From an uncultured Bacteroidales bacterium (GTDB taxonomy: Bacteria > Bacteroidota > Bacteroidia > Bacteroidales > UBA932), in NCBI GenBank assembly GCA_947168065.1, contig CAMVKH010000002.1, positions 124,001-188,000 of the forward strand: a stretch of 64,000 nucleotides of DNA, written 5' to 3'. Of this stretch, positions 29,312 to 37,896 are shown in pieces (within the stretch, counting starts at the first letter, position 1; each line of letters starts with the position of its first letter). Position numbers and translations under genes: made by a program. The notes beneath the pieces were generated by a model that ran no database searches, was not told the origin of the DNA, and saw only the letters and a list, made by a program, of their open reading frames with translations.

Positions 29312-31531
29312 CTATTTGCCGGACATGATCCGGCGGACTAATGCGATAGGATCGCCCTGCGGCTTCGACGGGAAGCTGCCGGGACGTTCGGCCCACCAGT
29401 TGTATTCGTGGTCTTTCATGGCTTCGAGCAGGGTGTCGAAGCGTTCGCCCTCCAGCTTTTCGCCTGCGGCTAAGGCTTCATCCACGGCCTCGAAGAACAT
29501 CTCCCAGCGCGGCTTGTAGTAGGTTTTCACCAGACCAGCCCAGGAGCGGTCCGCGTAATCCGTGAGCAGATTACCCCTGTCGCCCCAGGAGGTCAGCAGG
29601 TTGCGGGCGTTGGACTCGAAGTAGTCGGCCTCTTCCGGCGTGGCGCCCCAGCTGCGGGCATCGGCGATCCACTTGCCCACCAGGAAGTAGTCCTGCGAAG
29701 CGAGCAGCTCGTCGAGGGTGTCGAAGCAGGCCAGCATCTCTTCTTTCAGCGCGGCCATCTGTTCCGTATCGCCGTTCTCATAGGCCGTCTTGTATTCGGC
29801 GAAGCGCTGCTCGAACTGGTTGCTCAGGTATTGGCGCGTGAGGTTCACCAGGTCGAATCCGTACGAAGGACCTTCGCCGTCGGCGGCCAGCAGCCGGTCG
29901 ATCACGGAGCGAAGCTTCTCGTTTTCATAGTTGAAACGGACGCTGGAGTGGTAGGAGGTCGAGCGCTGGAACGAGGGCCGCAGGTTCATGATCGGGCTGT
30001 GGCCCGGGACGGAGCGCTGGATGTAGATCTCGTCGAAGAGTTCCTTCCAGGCGGCCCTGGCATCCGCATTGCTCACGCCGGAACGCATCTGCGCCAGCGT
30101 GCCCGCCCAGGTGTCGAGGTTCTGGTGCTGCGGCATGTTCCATGCCTTCTCAAAGACGAACTGGTACATGAAAGGATTGCAGTCGAAGCCTTCGAGTGTG
30201 GAGCCCAGGCCCTGGAAACTCGGCCCGGCCTCGGCAAAGGCTCCTTCAATCAAGCCATTGATCTCCTGGATGTTGCCTGCCAGGAAGGTGTTGCCGCCGA
30301 AGTTGCCCAGGTAGCACCAGATGAACGGAATGCCGTAATAGCTCTGGGTCTTGCGCCAGACCTCCATCCGCTCGCAGTAGTAGTCAAGCAGGATTGATTG
30401 TTCGGCCGGATAGGACGTCAGGAAGGCTTTTACGCGCTCGTCGGAGTCGCCCTCGAACCAGTATTTGCGCTCGTTGTAGAAGAGCCAGGTCATCTGGAGC
30501 CAGACGGCGTTGGGGTCGGCGGCGGCGAGCGATTCATACACGCCGTGGCTCACGCGGCCCAGGTAGGCGGGATCCCAGCTCTTGGGGATCATCTCGTTGA
30601 AGATGTCGATGCCATAGACATGGTCGGTTCCGTAGATCGCAAGCTCTTTCTCGAGGAAACGCTGCTGGATCTCGGGGAAAAGTTTGTCTTCCGGATCGAG
30701 GAACCAGGGGTAGTCCTCCAGGGCGAAGCCCGCCCAGTCGCTCATGCGCTCGATCTTCGCGTCGGGGTAGATGCGCTGCAGCTCCGGCGGCACGTGGCCG
30801 GCGAAGGCCGGCAGCACCGGCTTCATGTTGAGCTCGCGCTCACGCGCCACGATCTGTTTCTGCAGGGCTTCCTGTCCTTCGAGCCAGGATTTCGGCAGCG
30901 GGCCGCCCCAGCGGTCGATGTTCAGCATGCGGTGCCAGGGCAGGTGGGCGGGTCCGGTAAAGTAGCTGCGGACCTCTTCGTCGCTCAGGCCCAGTTCCGT
31001 CCAGACCTGATACCAGATGGATTCCTGGCCCGTGATGGCCAGCGGCAGGTTGATGCCGTTGAGTGCCATCCAGTCGATGAAGTGCTCCCACTCCTTCCAG
31101 GTCCACCAGGGCATGGTGTAGCCGTAGGTGCAGTAGTTCAGGAAGAAACGCTGCGGCACGCGTGCGTCGATCTTGACGGGCGTCTCCACGGCGGGCAGCC
31201 GCTTCGGCATGTCTCCCTTGTCCCAGTCGAACCAGCCGATATTGACGTGGCAGTAGTATTTCAGGTAGTAGTTGAGGCCCACGGCCATCGAGTTGGCATT
31301 GTTGCCGCCGATGACGATCTTGCGGCCTTCGCTGCGCAGGGTGAAAAAGTCGGATGCTTCTGCGGGCAGGGCCTCGAAGACGAAATGGCCTGCCTGCCTG
31401 GGGAGGATGCGGTGGGCCAGCGCCGTGGCGGCGTTCACCTCAGGGTTGTCGCTGGCAGGTGTGTTCTGGCAGCCGGATGTCATGAGCAGGAGGGCGGCCA
31501 GGGCCAGAACGGAAACAAACAGTTTTTTCAT
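29312..31531 (-). CDS. alpha-N-acetylglucosaminidase, GH89 lipoprotein
   Basis: A glycoside hydrolase that removes terminal alpha-linked N-acetylglucosamine, as found on some mucin O-glycans and heparan sulfate. The protein starts with a lipoprotein signal (LLLMTSGC). It has the three NAGLU-type regions: N-terminal domain, barrel and C-terminal helical domain. Family segments are GINLPLAITGQESIWYQVW, YGIDIFNEMIPKSW, where the glutamate matches the proposed acid/base, and GSTLEGFDCNPFMYQF, where the glutamate matches the nucleophile. The length of 739 residues is typical. It lies 12 bases downstream of the cysteate-synthase-like gene on the same strand, an unexpected neighbour. No SusC/SusD pair is in view. 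Confidence 0.93.
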   Translation of the reverse strand: MKKLFVSVLALAALLLMTSGCQNTPASDNPEVNAATALAHRILPRQAGHFVFEALPAEASDFFTLRSEGRKIVIGGNNANSMAVGLNYYLKYYCHVNIGWFDWDKGDMPKRLPAVETPVKIDARVPQRFFLNYCTYGYTMPWWTWKEWEHFIDWMALNGINLPLAITGQESIWYQVWTELGLSDEEVRSYFTGPAHLPWHRMLNIDRWGGPLPKSWLEGQEALQKQIVARERELNMKPVLPAFAGHVPPELQRIYPDAKIERMSDWAGFALEDYPWFLDPEDKLFPEIQQRFLEKELAIYGTDHVYGIDIFNEMIPKSWDPAYLGRVSHGVYESLAAADPNAVWLQMTWLFYNERKYWFEGDSDERVKAFLTSYPAEQSILLDYYCERMEVWRKTQSYYGIPFIWCYLGNFGGNTFLAGNIQEINGLIEGAFAEAGPSFQGLGSTLEGFDCNPFMYQFVFEKAWNMPQHQNLDTWAGTLAQMRSGVSNADARAAWKELFDEIYIQRSVPGHSPIMNLRPSFQRSTSYHSSVRFNYENEKLRSVIDRLLAADGEGPSYGFDLVNLTRQYLSNQFEQRFAEYKTAYENGDTEQMAALKEEMLACFDTLDELLASQDYFLVGKWIADARSWGATPEEADYFESNARNLLTSWGDRGNLLTDYADRSWAGLVKTYYKPRWEMFFEAVDEALAAGEKLEGERFDTLLEAMKDHEYNWWAERPGSFPSKPQGDPIALVRRIMSGK

Positions 31532-31543
31532 GGTTGAAGGAGT

Positions 31544-32830
31544 TTATCGGAAGAGCTTTTCTATTTTTTCGACGATGCCAGGGTCGGAGGCGTTGCCGAT
31601 CAGGCTGGGTTTCAGGTAGTGGCATTTGTGCTCGCGCTGGAAGCGGGCCTGACCGCCGCCGGTGACGTTGAGCAGGGCCACGCTATCGCGCGGCAGCTTG
31701 CCGGCTTCGAAGGCGTTGATCATGCCCTGGAGCGCCACGGCTGCGGCGGGATGGATGTCGATGCCTTCGGTATCGAGAAAGAGTTGCTGCATGGCGGCGA
31801 TGTCGGCGTTGGTGGCGCATTCGATGTCGCCGCCCGCGTCACACAGGGCATCGTAAACGCCGCCCTTTACGCTGTAGGGCGGCCGCCGGTTCGAGAGTAC
31901 CTTGGCATCGATCTCAAGGGCCTGCAAGCGGGCCTTTTCGTCGTCCATGGGCAGCAGCGCGCGGCTGCCGGCCTTCCAGGCGTCGTACATGGGCAGGAAA
32001 GGCACGTTCTGCGAGGGAAAGAGCTTCATCTTGTGGCTGCCGAAACGCCCGTCTTCGATCAGGCGGAGATTGGCCTCCCACGCGGCGATGGTGCCGGTGC
32101 CGGAGCCGATGGCCTGGAAATAGGCCTCGGGGATGCGCTGCAGAACCTTGGCGGCAGACAGCACGGTGGTGGCCATGCCGTCGCGGCGGGCGACGTTCTT
32201 GGCGCCGCCTTCTGCGAAGAAGCGCGGCGAACTGCAGGCCGCGTCGCCCAGGGCGATGGCGTCGAAGTAGTCGGTGCCGCGTGGCGAACAGACGAGTTTC
32301 ACGCAGTCGTTCAGGGGTTTTTCAAACCAGAGCGCGTCGATGTTCTCTTCCGGCACGCTGAGCAGCAGCGGGATATTGTTCTCCGAACAGACCTTGGCAA
32401 AGGCCCGGGCCGTGTTGCCGGCCGAGGCCACCACCAGTACGCGCTTCTCTCCGTCGGGGATCCGGGCGCACACGCTGTAGGCTTCCGTTTCCTTGAAGGA
32501 GCAGGTGCTCATGGCCGCGCCGATTTCGGGCCACCAGCCCGAGAAGGCGATGTGCAGGTTCGGGAGTTTCAGCCTGGCGGCGAGTTTCTCGCTGCGATAG
32601 GTAATGGTCGGTGCGGAACCCTTCAGCATCCGCCGTACCGGCATCCAGTCGGCAAACTGGTAGATGCCCCGGGTTTCGGGGCCGAAGGCAAGCTGTTTTT
32701 TCGCATAGATGGCCCGTACCAGCGAAGGCTCCTGGCACTGCGGGTCTGCCAGCGTCCAGCCGGCATCCTCGAAGCACCGGCCGGTGGCCACGGTCTCCAG
32801 CACGTATTTCGTGGGTTCAAATCCGTTCAT
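31544..32830 (-). CDS. probable cysteate synthase (threonine-synthase-like PLP enzyme)
   Basis: A 428-residue fold-type II PLP enzyme. The Schiff-base lysine is K113 in TCSFKETEAY, the phosphate-binding segment is ASAGNTARAF, and FFAEGGAKNVARRDGMATT and AIGSGTGTIAAWEANLRLI follow. From memory, these blocks and RGIYQFADWMPV fit the cysteate synthases first described in Methanosarcina better than threonine synthases of the thrC type. Cysteate synthase makes L-cysteate from phosphoserine and sulfite; in sulfonolipid-making Bacteroidetes this feeds capnine synthesis. The ATG overlaps the stop of the upstream Hdr-like membrane gene (ATGA). The alternative is a divergent threonine synthase. Confidence 0.75.
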   Translation of the reverse strand: MNGFEPTKYVLETVATGRCFEDAGWTLADPQCQEPSLVRAIYAKKQLAFGPETRGIYQFADWMPVRRMLKGSAPTITYRSEKLAARLKLPNLHIAFSGWWPEIGAAMSTCSFKETEAYSVCARIPDGEKRVLVVASAGNTARAFAKVCSENNIPLLLSVPEENIDALWFEKPLNDCVKLVCSPRGTDYFDAIALGDAACSSPRFFAEGGAKNVARRDGMATTVLSAAKVLQRIPEAYFQAIGSGTGTIAAWEANLRLIEDGRFGSHKMKLFPSQNVPFLPMYDAWKAGSRALLPMDDEKARLQALEIDAKVLSNRRPPYSVKGGVYDALCDAGGDIECATNADIAAMQQLFLDTEGIDIHPAAAVALQGMINAFEAGKLPRDSVALLNVTGGGQARFQREHKCHYLKPSLIGNASDPGIVEKIEKLFR

Positions 32831-34659
32831 TTCGTATCGTTTTTGTTTGTTTCCAGGTTGAGGACGAGCATTTCGGCGAAGTCCCTGACGGGGACGGGGG
32901 CGAAGCGGCCGAAAGTCTTGAGACAGAGGGGGCAGGCGGTGACGATCTGTTCGGGGTTGTTGGCCGTCAGATTCTCGATGGAACCACGCGTGATGGGTTC
33001 GCGGTCTTCGTAGCGCAGCGTCAGCGAGCCCACCGAACCGCCGCAGCAGACGCTTTCCTCCCTTTCTTTGAGGGCCGGCACCAGCTGGCCGACGGCGGCA
33101 AGGGCCTGACGCGGTGCGTCGTAGATGCCGCAGCCGCGGCCCAGGTCGCAGGGGTCGTGGTAGACCAGGGTCTCGTGGCTGTTTTTCAGGGAAAGCCTGC
33201 CCGCTGCGATGAGGCGGTTGAAATACTCGGTATAGTGCACGACCTCCACGCCGATCAGCTCGTATTGCTCCTTGAAGATGCGGTAGCAGATGGCACAGCT
33301 GACGAGCAGGATCTGGGCGCCGCTCTTTTCGATGAGCTGGCGGTTCTTCTCGATCAGCTGCTGGGCCTCGTCCCGGCGTCCTGCCAGGAGGAGCGGGCGG
33401 CCGCAGCAGATGCTGCCGTCCCTGTCCATCAGCTCGAAAGGCACGCCTGCCGCCTGCAGGACCTGCTGCACCGAACGGGAAATCACCGGGGTGAGCGAAC
33501 TCATGCAGCCGGCGTAGTACAGCACTTTCTCTTCTCCGACCTGCTGCGGGGCGATGGCGTTGAGGTAACTAAAATCGGCGGGAAGCCGGTTGTTCTTCTT
33601 TTCCTGCGCCGTGCGGTAGGCGAGGCGGATGCCGCAGGCGTCCATCTGCACCTGGCAGAGCGATGCGCATTTGCCGCACATCAGGCATTTTTCCGCAATC
33701 TCCAGTGACCGCTGCTGGTTGCGCCGCTTGAGGTTGCGCACCATGTAGACCGTCGCATCCTGGACATTCTTCTTCTGCACGCCCATCGGGCACGCGTCGA
33801 TGCAGACGCCGCAGCTCGGGCAGGAATAGAGCATCGCCAGCGTGAAGCCCTTGCGCGTGTGGCGTACCGGCAGTCCGGCGTTGCGCATGGGAATCAGCAG
33901 GATTTCTGCAGGGATGTGCATGTAGCGCGTGAAGGGAAGGACTGTCATGAACGTACCCAATGCCAGCGAATAGGCCCACCAGGCCACCGTGATGTTTTCG
34001 GGTTTGCTCATGAAGTTGTGCAGAATCCAGTTGATCGGGATGGTCATGAAGCTGCCGCCGGCCACGCCCGCGGTGAAGCCCTCGGCGATCCAGCGCAGCG
34101 GGAAGATGGCCCAGAGGCTGTAGAGCCCGATGAGGTCGGTCAGGGTGAGCTTGGTGGTGCGTCGCATGCCCACGATGCGCGAACGGAAGCGCTTGATGAT
34201 GGCCAGGGTGATGCCGCTCAGGATGATGAGCAGGAAAAAGTCCATCAGGAAGAAGAAGAACGAACCCTGCAGGGTCTGCTTCTGCTCTTCCATGAAAAAG
34301 CGGAAGAAGATGGGGTAGTAGAGTTTATGCAGCCGCTCCGGGATGTAGAGAACGGTCTCGATGTGGCCGATGACGATGATCATGAACCAGCCGAAGGCGA
34401 TGCTGGAATGCATGTAGCCCAGCACCTTGTTGCGCTTCCATAACTTCACGTGGAGGAGGCAGTCGCAGAACAGGTCGCGGAGGTTCTTCAGGATGGCAGA
34501 AGGCGTGATCAGCGAGAGCGCGAACTTCCTGCGGTCAGCAGGGGAGAGCTGCACCAGGACCTTGAACAGCGCCAGCAGGCAGTAGCCTATCACGAAGGTG
34601 ATGCCGAAGACAAACGGCAGGACGAAGGGGTCGTAAGCGGCGAGGATGCGTTCCTTCAT
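32827..34659 (-). CDS. membrane NarI-like/HdrD-like iron-sulfur fusion protein
   Basis: From the ATG at 34659 the product has 610 residues. The first 260 form a membrane domain with about five helices, and histidines at about positions 83, 99 and 248 could bind heme b as in NarI/HdrE/DsrM. Next come two cubane motifs, CPSCGVCIDACPMG (near 280) and CLMCGKCASLC (near 325). Two CCG (HdrB/D) domains follow: GCM...ICCGRPL with SCAIC, and PCDLGRGCG...VCCGG with CPLC. The likely role is quinone or heme-linked electron transfer to or from a dithiol or disulfide. Its start overlaps the upstream hdrC-like stop, and its stop overlaps the cysteate synthase start. Confidence 0.85.
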   Translation of the reverse strand: MKERILAAYDPFVLPFVFGITFVIGYCLLALFKVLVQLSPADRRKFALSLITPSAILKNLRDLFCDCLLHVKLWKRNKVLGYMHSSIAFGWFMIIVIGHIETVLYIPERLHKLYYPIFFRFFMEEQKQTLQGSFFFFLMDFFLLIILSGITLAIIKRFRSRIVGMRRTTKLTLTDLIGLYSLWAIFPLRWIAEGFTAGVAGGSFMTIPINWILHNFMSKPENITVAWWAYSLALGTFMTVLPFTRYMHIPAEILLIPMRNAGLPVRHTRKGFTLAMLYSCPSCGVCIDACPMGVQKKNVQDATVYMVRNLKRRNQQRSLEIAEKCLMCGKCASLCQVQMDACGIRLAYRTAQEKKNNRLPADFSYLNAIAPQQVGEEKVLYYAGCMSSLTPVISRSVQQVLQAAGVPFELMDRDGSICCGRPLLLAGRRDEAQQLIEKNRQLIEKSGAQILLVSCAICYRIFKEQYELIGVEVVHYTEYFNRLIAAGRLSLKNSHETLVYHDPCDLGRGCGIYDAPRQALAAVGQLVPALKEREESVCCGGSVGSLTLRYEDREPITRGSIENLTANNPEQIVTACPLCLKTFGRFAPVPVRDFAEMLVLNLETNKNDTK

Positions 34660-35009
34660 GGCCGTACCTCCTCTTTTTGGTCCGCCAGCCCGTAGACCTT
34701 CCCGATGCTCAGGATGAGGTGGCGCGTGTTGATACCGCGCGGACAGACGAGCTGGCATTTGCCGCAGAGCATGCAGTGCTGCAGCATGGGCAGGATCTCC
34801 TTCTCACGGCCACGCTGGAGCGACAGGATCACGCGGCGAAGGCTCATCTCCGTGAAGCAGCCCGCACTGCAGCTGGCTGTGCAGGAACCGCACGAGATGC
34901 ACTTCACCACGTCGGGCTCGCGGCGGTGCAACTCCTCGAAAAGAGGGTTCTGCACGTTCTCGATCCGGAGCGTGGCGCTCGGTGTCAGTCCGTAGCCGAA
35001 GTCAATCAT
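34656..35009 (-). CDS. HdrC-like 2[4Fe-4S] protein
   Basis: A 117-residue iron-sulfur protein from the ATG at 35009; the ORF-track version adds 79 residues that are antisense of hdrA in another frame. Two cluster motifs, CISCGSCTASCSAGC and CMLCGKCQLVCPRG, flank a short helical region, as in the HdrC subunit of heterodisulfide reductase and the soluble part of QmoC. It would pass electrons between the FAD subunit and the membrane HdrD-like protein. It overlaps both neighbours by four bases (ATGA), which implies fixed stoichiometry in one complex. Confidence 0.86.
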   Translation of the reverse strand: MIDFGYGLTPSATLRIENVQNPLFEELHRREPDVVKCISCGSCTASCSAGCFTEMSLRRVILSLQRGREKEILPMLQHCMLCGKCQLVCPRGINTRHLILSIGKVYGLADQKEEVRP

Positions 35010-36025
35010 CGCCGGGCAGGGGTTTTGAGATAACGGTCGATGGCCAGGGCGGCGGCAGACGCTTCGCCGAGGGTCTCGGGGATGGTCTTGGGACCCGTCG
35101 ACGTTCCTGCGAAGAAGATGCCATCGCGCGGCGCGACGCAAGGCGCGCCTACGATGCTGGCGGGCACGAGGAAGCCGTCTTCGCCCACCGGGATGCTGAC
35201 CATCCGGGCCAGTTCGGACGTGCCGTCCGCCGGTGCCATGCCACACATCAGCACCAGCATGTCCATCTTGATCTTCAGGGGCTTGCCGAAGAGCGTGTCT
35301 TCCGCCTTGACGAAGAGGTGCCCGTCAATGTCTTCCGACACTTCGGAGACGCGGCCCCGGACAAAGCGGACGCCGTGTTCCTTCTGGGCCTTCAGGTACA
35401 GGTCTTCGAACTTGCGCCCGAACATGCGCAGGTCCATGTAGAAACAGTAGACCGTGACCTCGGGATACTTTTCCTTGAATTCGCAGGCCTGTTTGACCGC
35501 CGTCACGCAACACACCTTCGAGCACTGGCGGTTGCCGGCCTTCTCGTCGCGCGAGCCCACGCAATGCACGAACCCGATGGTGTGGACGCCGTCGAACTGG
35601 GGCGCTGCGCCGGCCTTGAACCAGTCTTCCAGCTCGGCGTTGGTGATCACGCGCTCGTAGATGCCGTAGCCGTATTCTTCTTTCTTCTCCGCCTTGAACA
35701 GGTCGAAACCCGTGCTGAGCAGGATGGCGCGCACCTGGGCCGAGAGTCCGTTCGATAGTTTCACCACCCAGGTGTCCTTGAGCCGGTTGATCGACGAGAT
35801 CGTCGTGTCGGTGAAATACTTGATGCCGTCCAGGTCCTGGAGCATGGGATCCAGCACGGTGTGTGCTTCCACGCCGTCGGGGAAGAGGCGGTCCCAGCGG
35901 GCCAGGTGTCCGCCCAGGACGGGTTCTTTTTCGATGAGGATGGGAGTGTATCCCAGGTCGCGGAGCCTGCGCGAGGCTTCGATGCCGGCGGGGCCACCGC
36001 CGATGACGACGACATTCTCGCTCAT
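35006..36025 (-). CDS. HdrA/QmoA-like FAD oxidoreductase subunit
   Basis: A 339-residue flavoprotein. The FAD-binding motif VVIGGGPAGIEASRRL opens the protein. The HdrA cluster motif is HCVGSRD...CSKVCCVTAVKQA (near residues 155-185), and a second dinucleotide motif region FFAGTSTGPKTIPETLGEA lies near the end. It lacks the extra ferredoxin and thioredoxin-reductase-like parts of methanogen HdrA, so its size is closer to QmoA. No FlxABCD, MvhD or hydrogenase gene adjoins it, so its electron donor is unknown. It starts one base after the hdrB stop and overlaps the next gene by four bases. Confidence 0.88.
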   Translation of the reverse strand: MSENVVVIGGGPAGIEASRRLRDLGYTPILIEKEPVLGGHLARWDRLFPDGVEAHTVLDPMLQDLDGIKYFTDTTISSINRLKDTWVVKLSNGLSAQVRAILLSTGFDLFKAEKKEEYGYGIYERVITNAELEDWFKAGAAPQFDGVHTIGFVHCVGSRDEKAGNRQCSKVCCVTAVKQACEFKEKYPEVTVYCFYMDLRMFGRKFEDLYLKAQKEHGVRFVRGRVSEVSEDIDGHLFVKAEDTLFGKPLKIKMDMLVLMCGMAPADGTSELARMVSIPVGEDGFLVPASIVGAPCVAPRDGIFFAGTSTGPKTIPETLGEASAAALAIDRYLKTPARR

Positions 36026-36026
36026 A

Positions 36027-37097
36027 TCAGCAGCATTTGATGTTCATGGGTAATTCCGGCCGCTGGAGTTGCTTGCCGTTCAGACCCTTGTACTTGTCTT
36101 CGGGTTTATAGGGGACGCCCATCTTGTCGAGCAGCGGTTCGACGGCCACCTGATGGGTCTGCAGGCCCAGGTCCCAGGGGTCGTAGCCCAGGACCAGGCC
36201 GGCCACCTCTTCATAGGTGAACACGGGGATGCCGTAGCCGTTCCCGCCGTAGGTCTTGCCCGTCTGCTCGGCGATGACGTATTGCCAGCGGTCGAGGAAG
36301 TAGGGGCAACCCGGGCAGTTGGTGATGATCATGTCGGGCTTGAAAGGTTCCATGCTCTCGAACTTCTTGTGGGTGTTCGACAGGGAGTAGCCGCGGTTGG
36401 CCCTGACCAGGTACTGGCGGAAGCCGAAGCCGCAGCAGTGGCGCCGCTCCGGGTAGTCGATGACCTCGCCGCCCCACGATTCCACCATACCGGCCAGCAC
36501 GTAAGGGTATTCGGCGCCGCCCACGCCCTTCGAAGGGAACATCTTGGCGTAGTGGCAGCCGATGTGTTCCACGACGCGGAGCGGCTCACCGGTGGCTTTG
36601 TTGACCAGCCGGAACTTAGCCTGCTCGGCAATTGCGTTACGGAACTTGTAGATCAGGTCGCTGGCGTGGGCCAGGCAGGCCGGAATCTTGAATTCACGCC
36701 GCGTTGCCTTCCAGAGGTTCTCGCGTATCTTCGCCTCCAGTTCGGGGAAATTGCGCCAGTCCTCCATCACTTCCGTGTAGAGGCCGAAACTCGTGATGCA
36801 GCTGCACACGTAGTTTTCGTAGCCCGCCTCGGTCATCAGGGCGAACTGCCGCGCGATGATGGTCATCACCGTTTCCTGCGGGATGGCCTCGCTGTGGTAG
36901 GCGATGCCGCCGCAGGTGGTGTGGTGCGGGGTTTCGTAGACATCTTTGCCGAGCCGCTTGCGGAGAATCTCCAGGAACATCTTCTCGGAAGCCGGGAAGA
37001 AGCTCTGGCGGATGCAGCTCCGCACGTAGAACCAGTGGTCGTCGGGTATCTCTTTCTGGTACTCGGACCAGATCTTCTGTTTGCCTTGGTAGATCAT
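36027..37097 (-). CDS. HdrB-like CCG-domain subunit
   Basis: A 356-residue protein of the heterodisulfide reductase subunit B type. The second CCG site is complete: HIGCHYAKMFPS, RRHCCGFGF and NCPGCPYF. The first looks degenerate: a cysteine at VRSC, then TTCGG where CC is expected, and VCSC in place of CxxC. So it may carry one typical noncubane cluster, not two. In methanogens HdrB is where the heterodisulfide is reduced; the substrate here is unknown. It lies between hdrC (7-base gap) and hdrA (1-base gap), inside the five-gene cluster. Confidence 0.85.
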   Translation of the reverse strand: MIYQGKQKIWSEYQKEIPDDHWFYVRSCIRQSFFPASEKMFLEILRKRLGKDVYETPHHTTCGGIAYHSEAIPQETVMTIIARQFALMTEAGYENYVCSCITSFGLYTEVMEDWRNFPELEAKIRENLWKATRREFKIPACLAHASDLIYKFRNAIAEQAKFRLVNKATGEPLRVVEHIGCHYAKMFPSKGVGGAEYPYVLAGMVESWGGEVIDYPERRHCCGFGFRQYLVRANRGYSLSNTHKKFESMEPFKPDMIITNCPGCPYFLDRWQYVIAEQTGKTYGGNGYGIPVFTYEEVAGLVLGYDPWDLGLQTHQVAVEPLLDKMGVPYKPEDKYKGLNGKQLQRPELPMNIKCC

Positions 37098-37104
37098 ACG
37101 CTAG

Positions 37105-37806
37105 TCATTCCTGGGGGTTGAGGTGGCAGGAACTGCTCTGGTTGAAGGCCTGCGCTTCGTATTCCTCCATCGAAAGACCCATCTCGGCGGCCTTCTCGCG
37201 GGATTTTTCCTCCACGATATCCATCCAGCGGGTGGCGCCGGTCAGGTCGAAGATGGCTTTGAGCTCGTCGAGCGACTCCTGGGGAATCCGGCGCAGCGCG
37301 CCGGGACCGACCTGGCCGAGGTGGGCGCCGAGGCGCTCGTACACGTCCTCCATGTGCTCCTGGGTCCATTGTCCCACCGTGCCGTATTCGGGGTGCTTTT
37401 CGTACAGGAAGGTTTTGGGGTAGACGCAATAACCGTAGTCGAGGATGTTGCGCTGCAGGGCATGCATGAGCGGGAGCATCTGCCGGCCCTTCTCGCTTTC
37501 CACGAAGCAGCCCAGTTCGATGGACAGGGCGCGCAAGGCCATGATGACGAGCCCCGGCGCGTTTTTGCGCGGGCAGCGTGTCACGCAGGACAGGCACTCG
37601 CCGCAGTACCAGATTACGTCGCTCTTGAGGAGTTCGGTGATGGCGTTGTCGTCGCGGCTCTGGACGATCGTGACGATTTTCTTCGGATTGTAGCGGTAAA
37701 ACTCCGCGGCGGGGCAGATGGCCGTGCAGGTGCCGCAACTGATGCAGGCTTTGAGTCCTTCCTTGATGCGGTAGTCCTGTGCGAGGCGCTCGTAGATTCT
37801 TCCCAT
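37105..37806 (-). CDS. HdrC-like iron-sulfur subunit, first gene of the cluster
   Basis: A 233-residue protein with two cluster motifs, CISCGTCTAICPAAEF (near residue 21) and CGECLSCVTRCPRKNAPG (near 68), followed by a helical domain. This is the long HdrC form that pairs with HdrB. It is the promoter-proximal gene of the minus-strand run hdrC-hdrB-hdrA-hdrC2-hdrD-cysteate synthase. The upstream region holds TAATTTTA and TTTTTTG stretches on the minus strand, but I cannot fix a convincing -7/-33 pair. The gene is divergent from the malY-type aminotransferase. Confidence 0.86.
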   Translation of the reverse strand: MGRIYERLAQDYRIKEGLKACISCGTCTAICPAAEFYRYNPKKIVTIVQSRDDNAITELLKSDVIWYCGECLSCVTRCPRKNAPGLVIMALRALSIELGCFVESEKGRQMLPLMHALQRNILDYGYCVYPKTFLYEKHPEYGTVGQWTQEHMEDVYERLGAHLGQVGPGALRRIPQESLDELKAIFDLTGATRWMDIVEEKSREKAAEMGLSMEEYEAQAFNQSSSCHLNPQE

Positions 37807-37863
37807 GGATAGAAATTTGTCGGGTAAAATTACAAAAAATGACAGAATATTGCCACTTTTTCC

Positions 37864-37871
37864 TATCTTTA
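37864..37871 (+). promoter_or_regulatory. possible -7 box of the malY-type gene
   Basis: TATCTTTA on the + strand, one base off the TAnnTTTG consensus, lies 25 bases before the ATG. There is no clear -33 box. Confidence 0.4.
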
Positions 37872-37896
37872 CATATTAATGTAAATTGGGCATTTT

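Noticed and set aside
31544-32830. Plain threonine synthase (thrC)
   Set aside because: The fold is the same, but the motif blocks recalled for cysteate synthase fit better; kept only as the alternative call.
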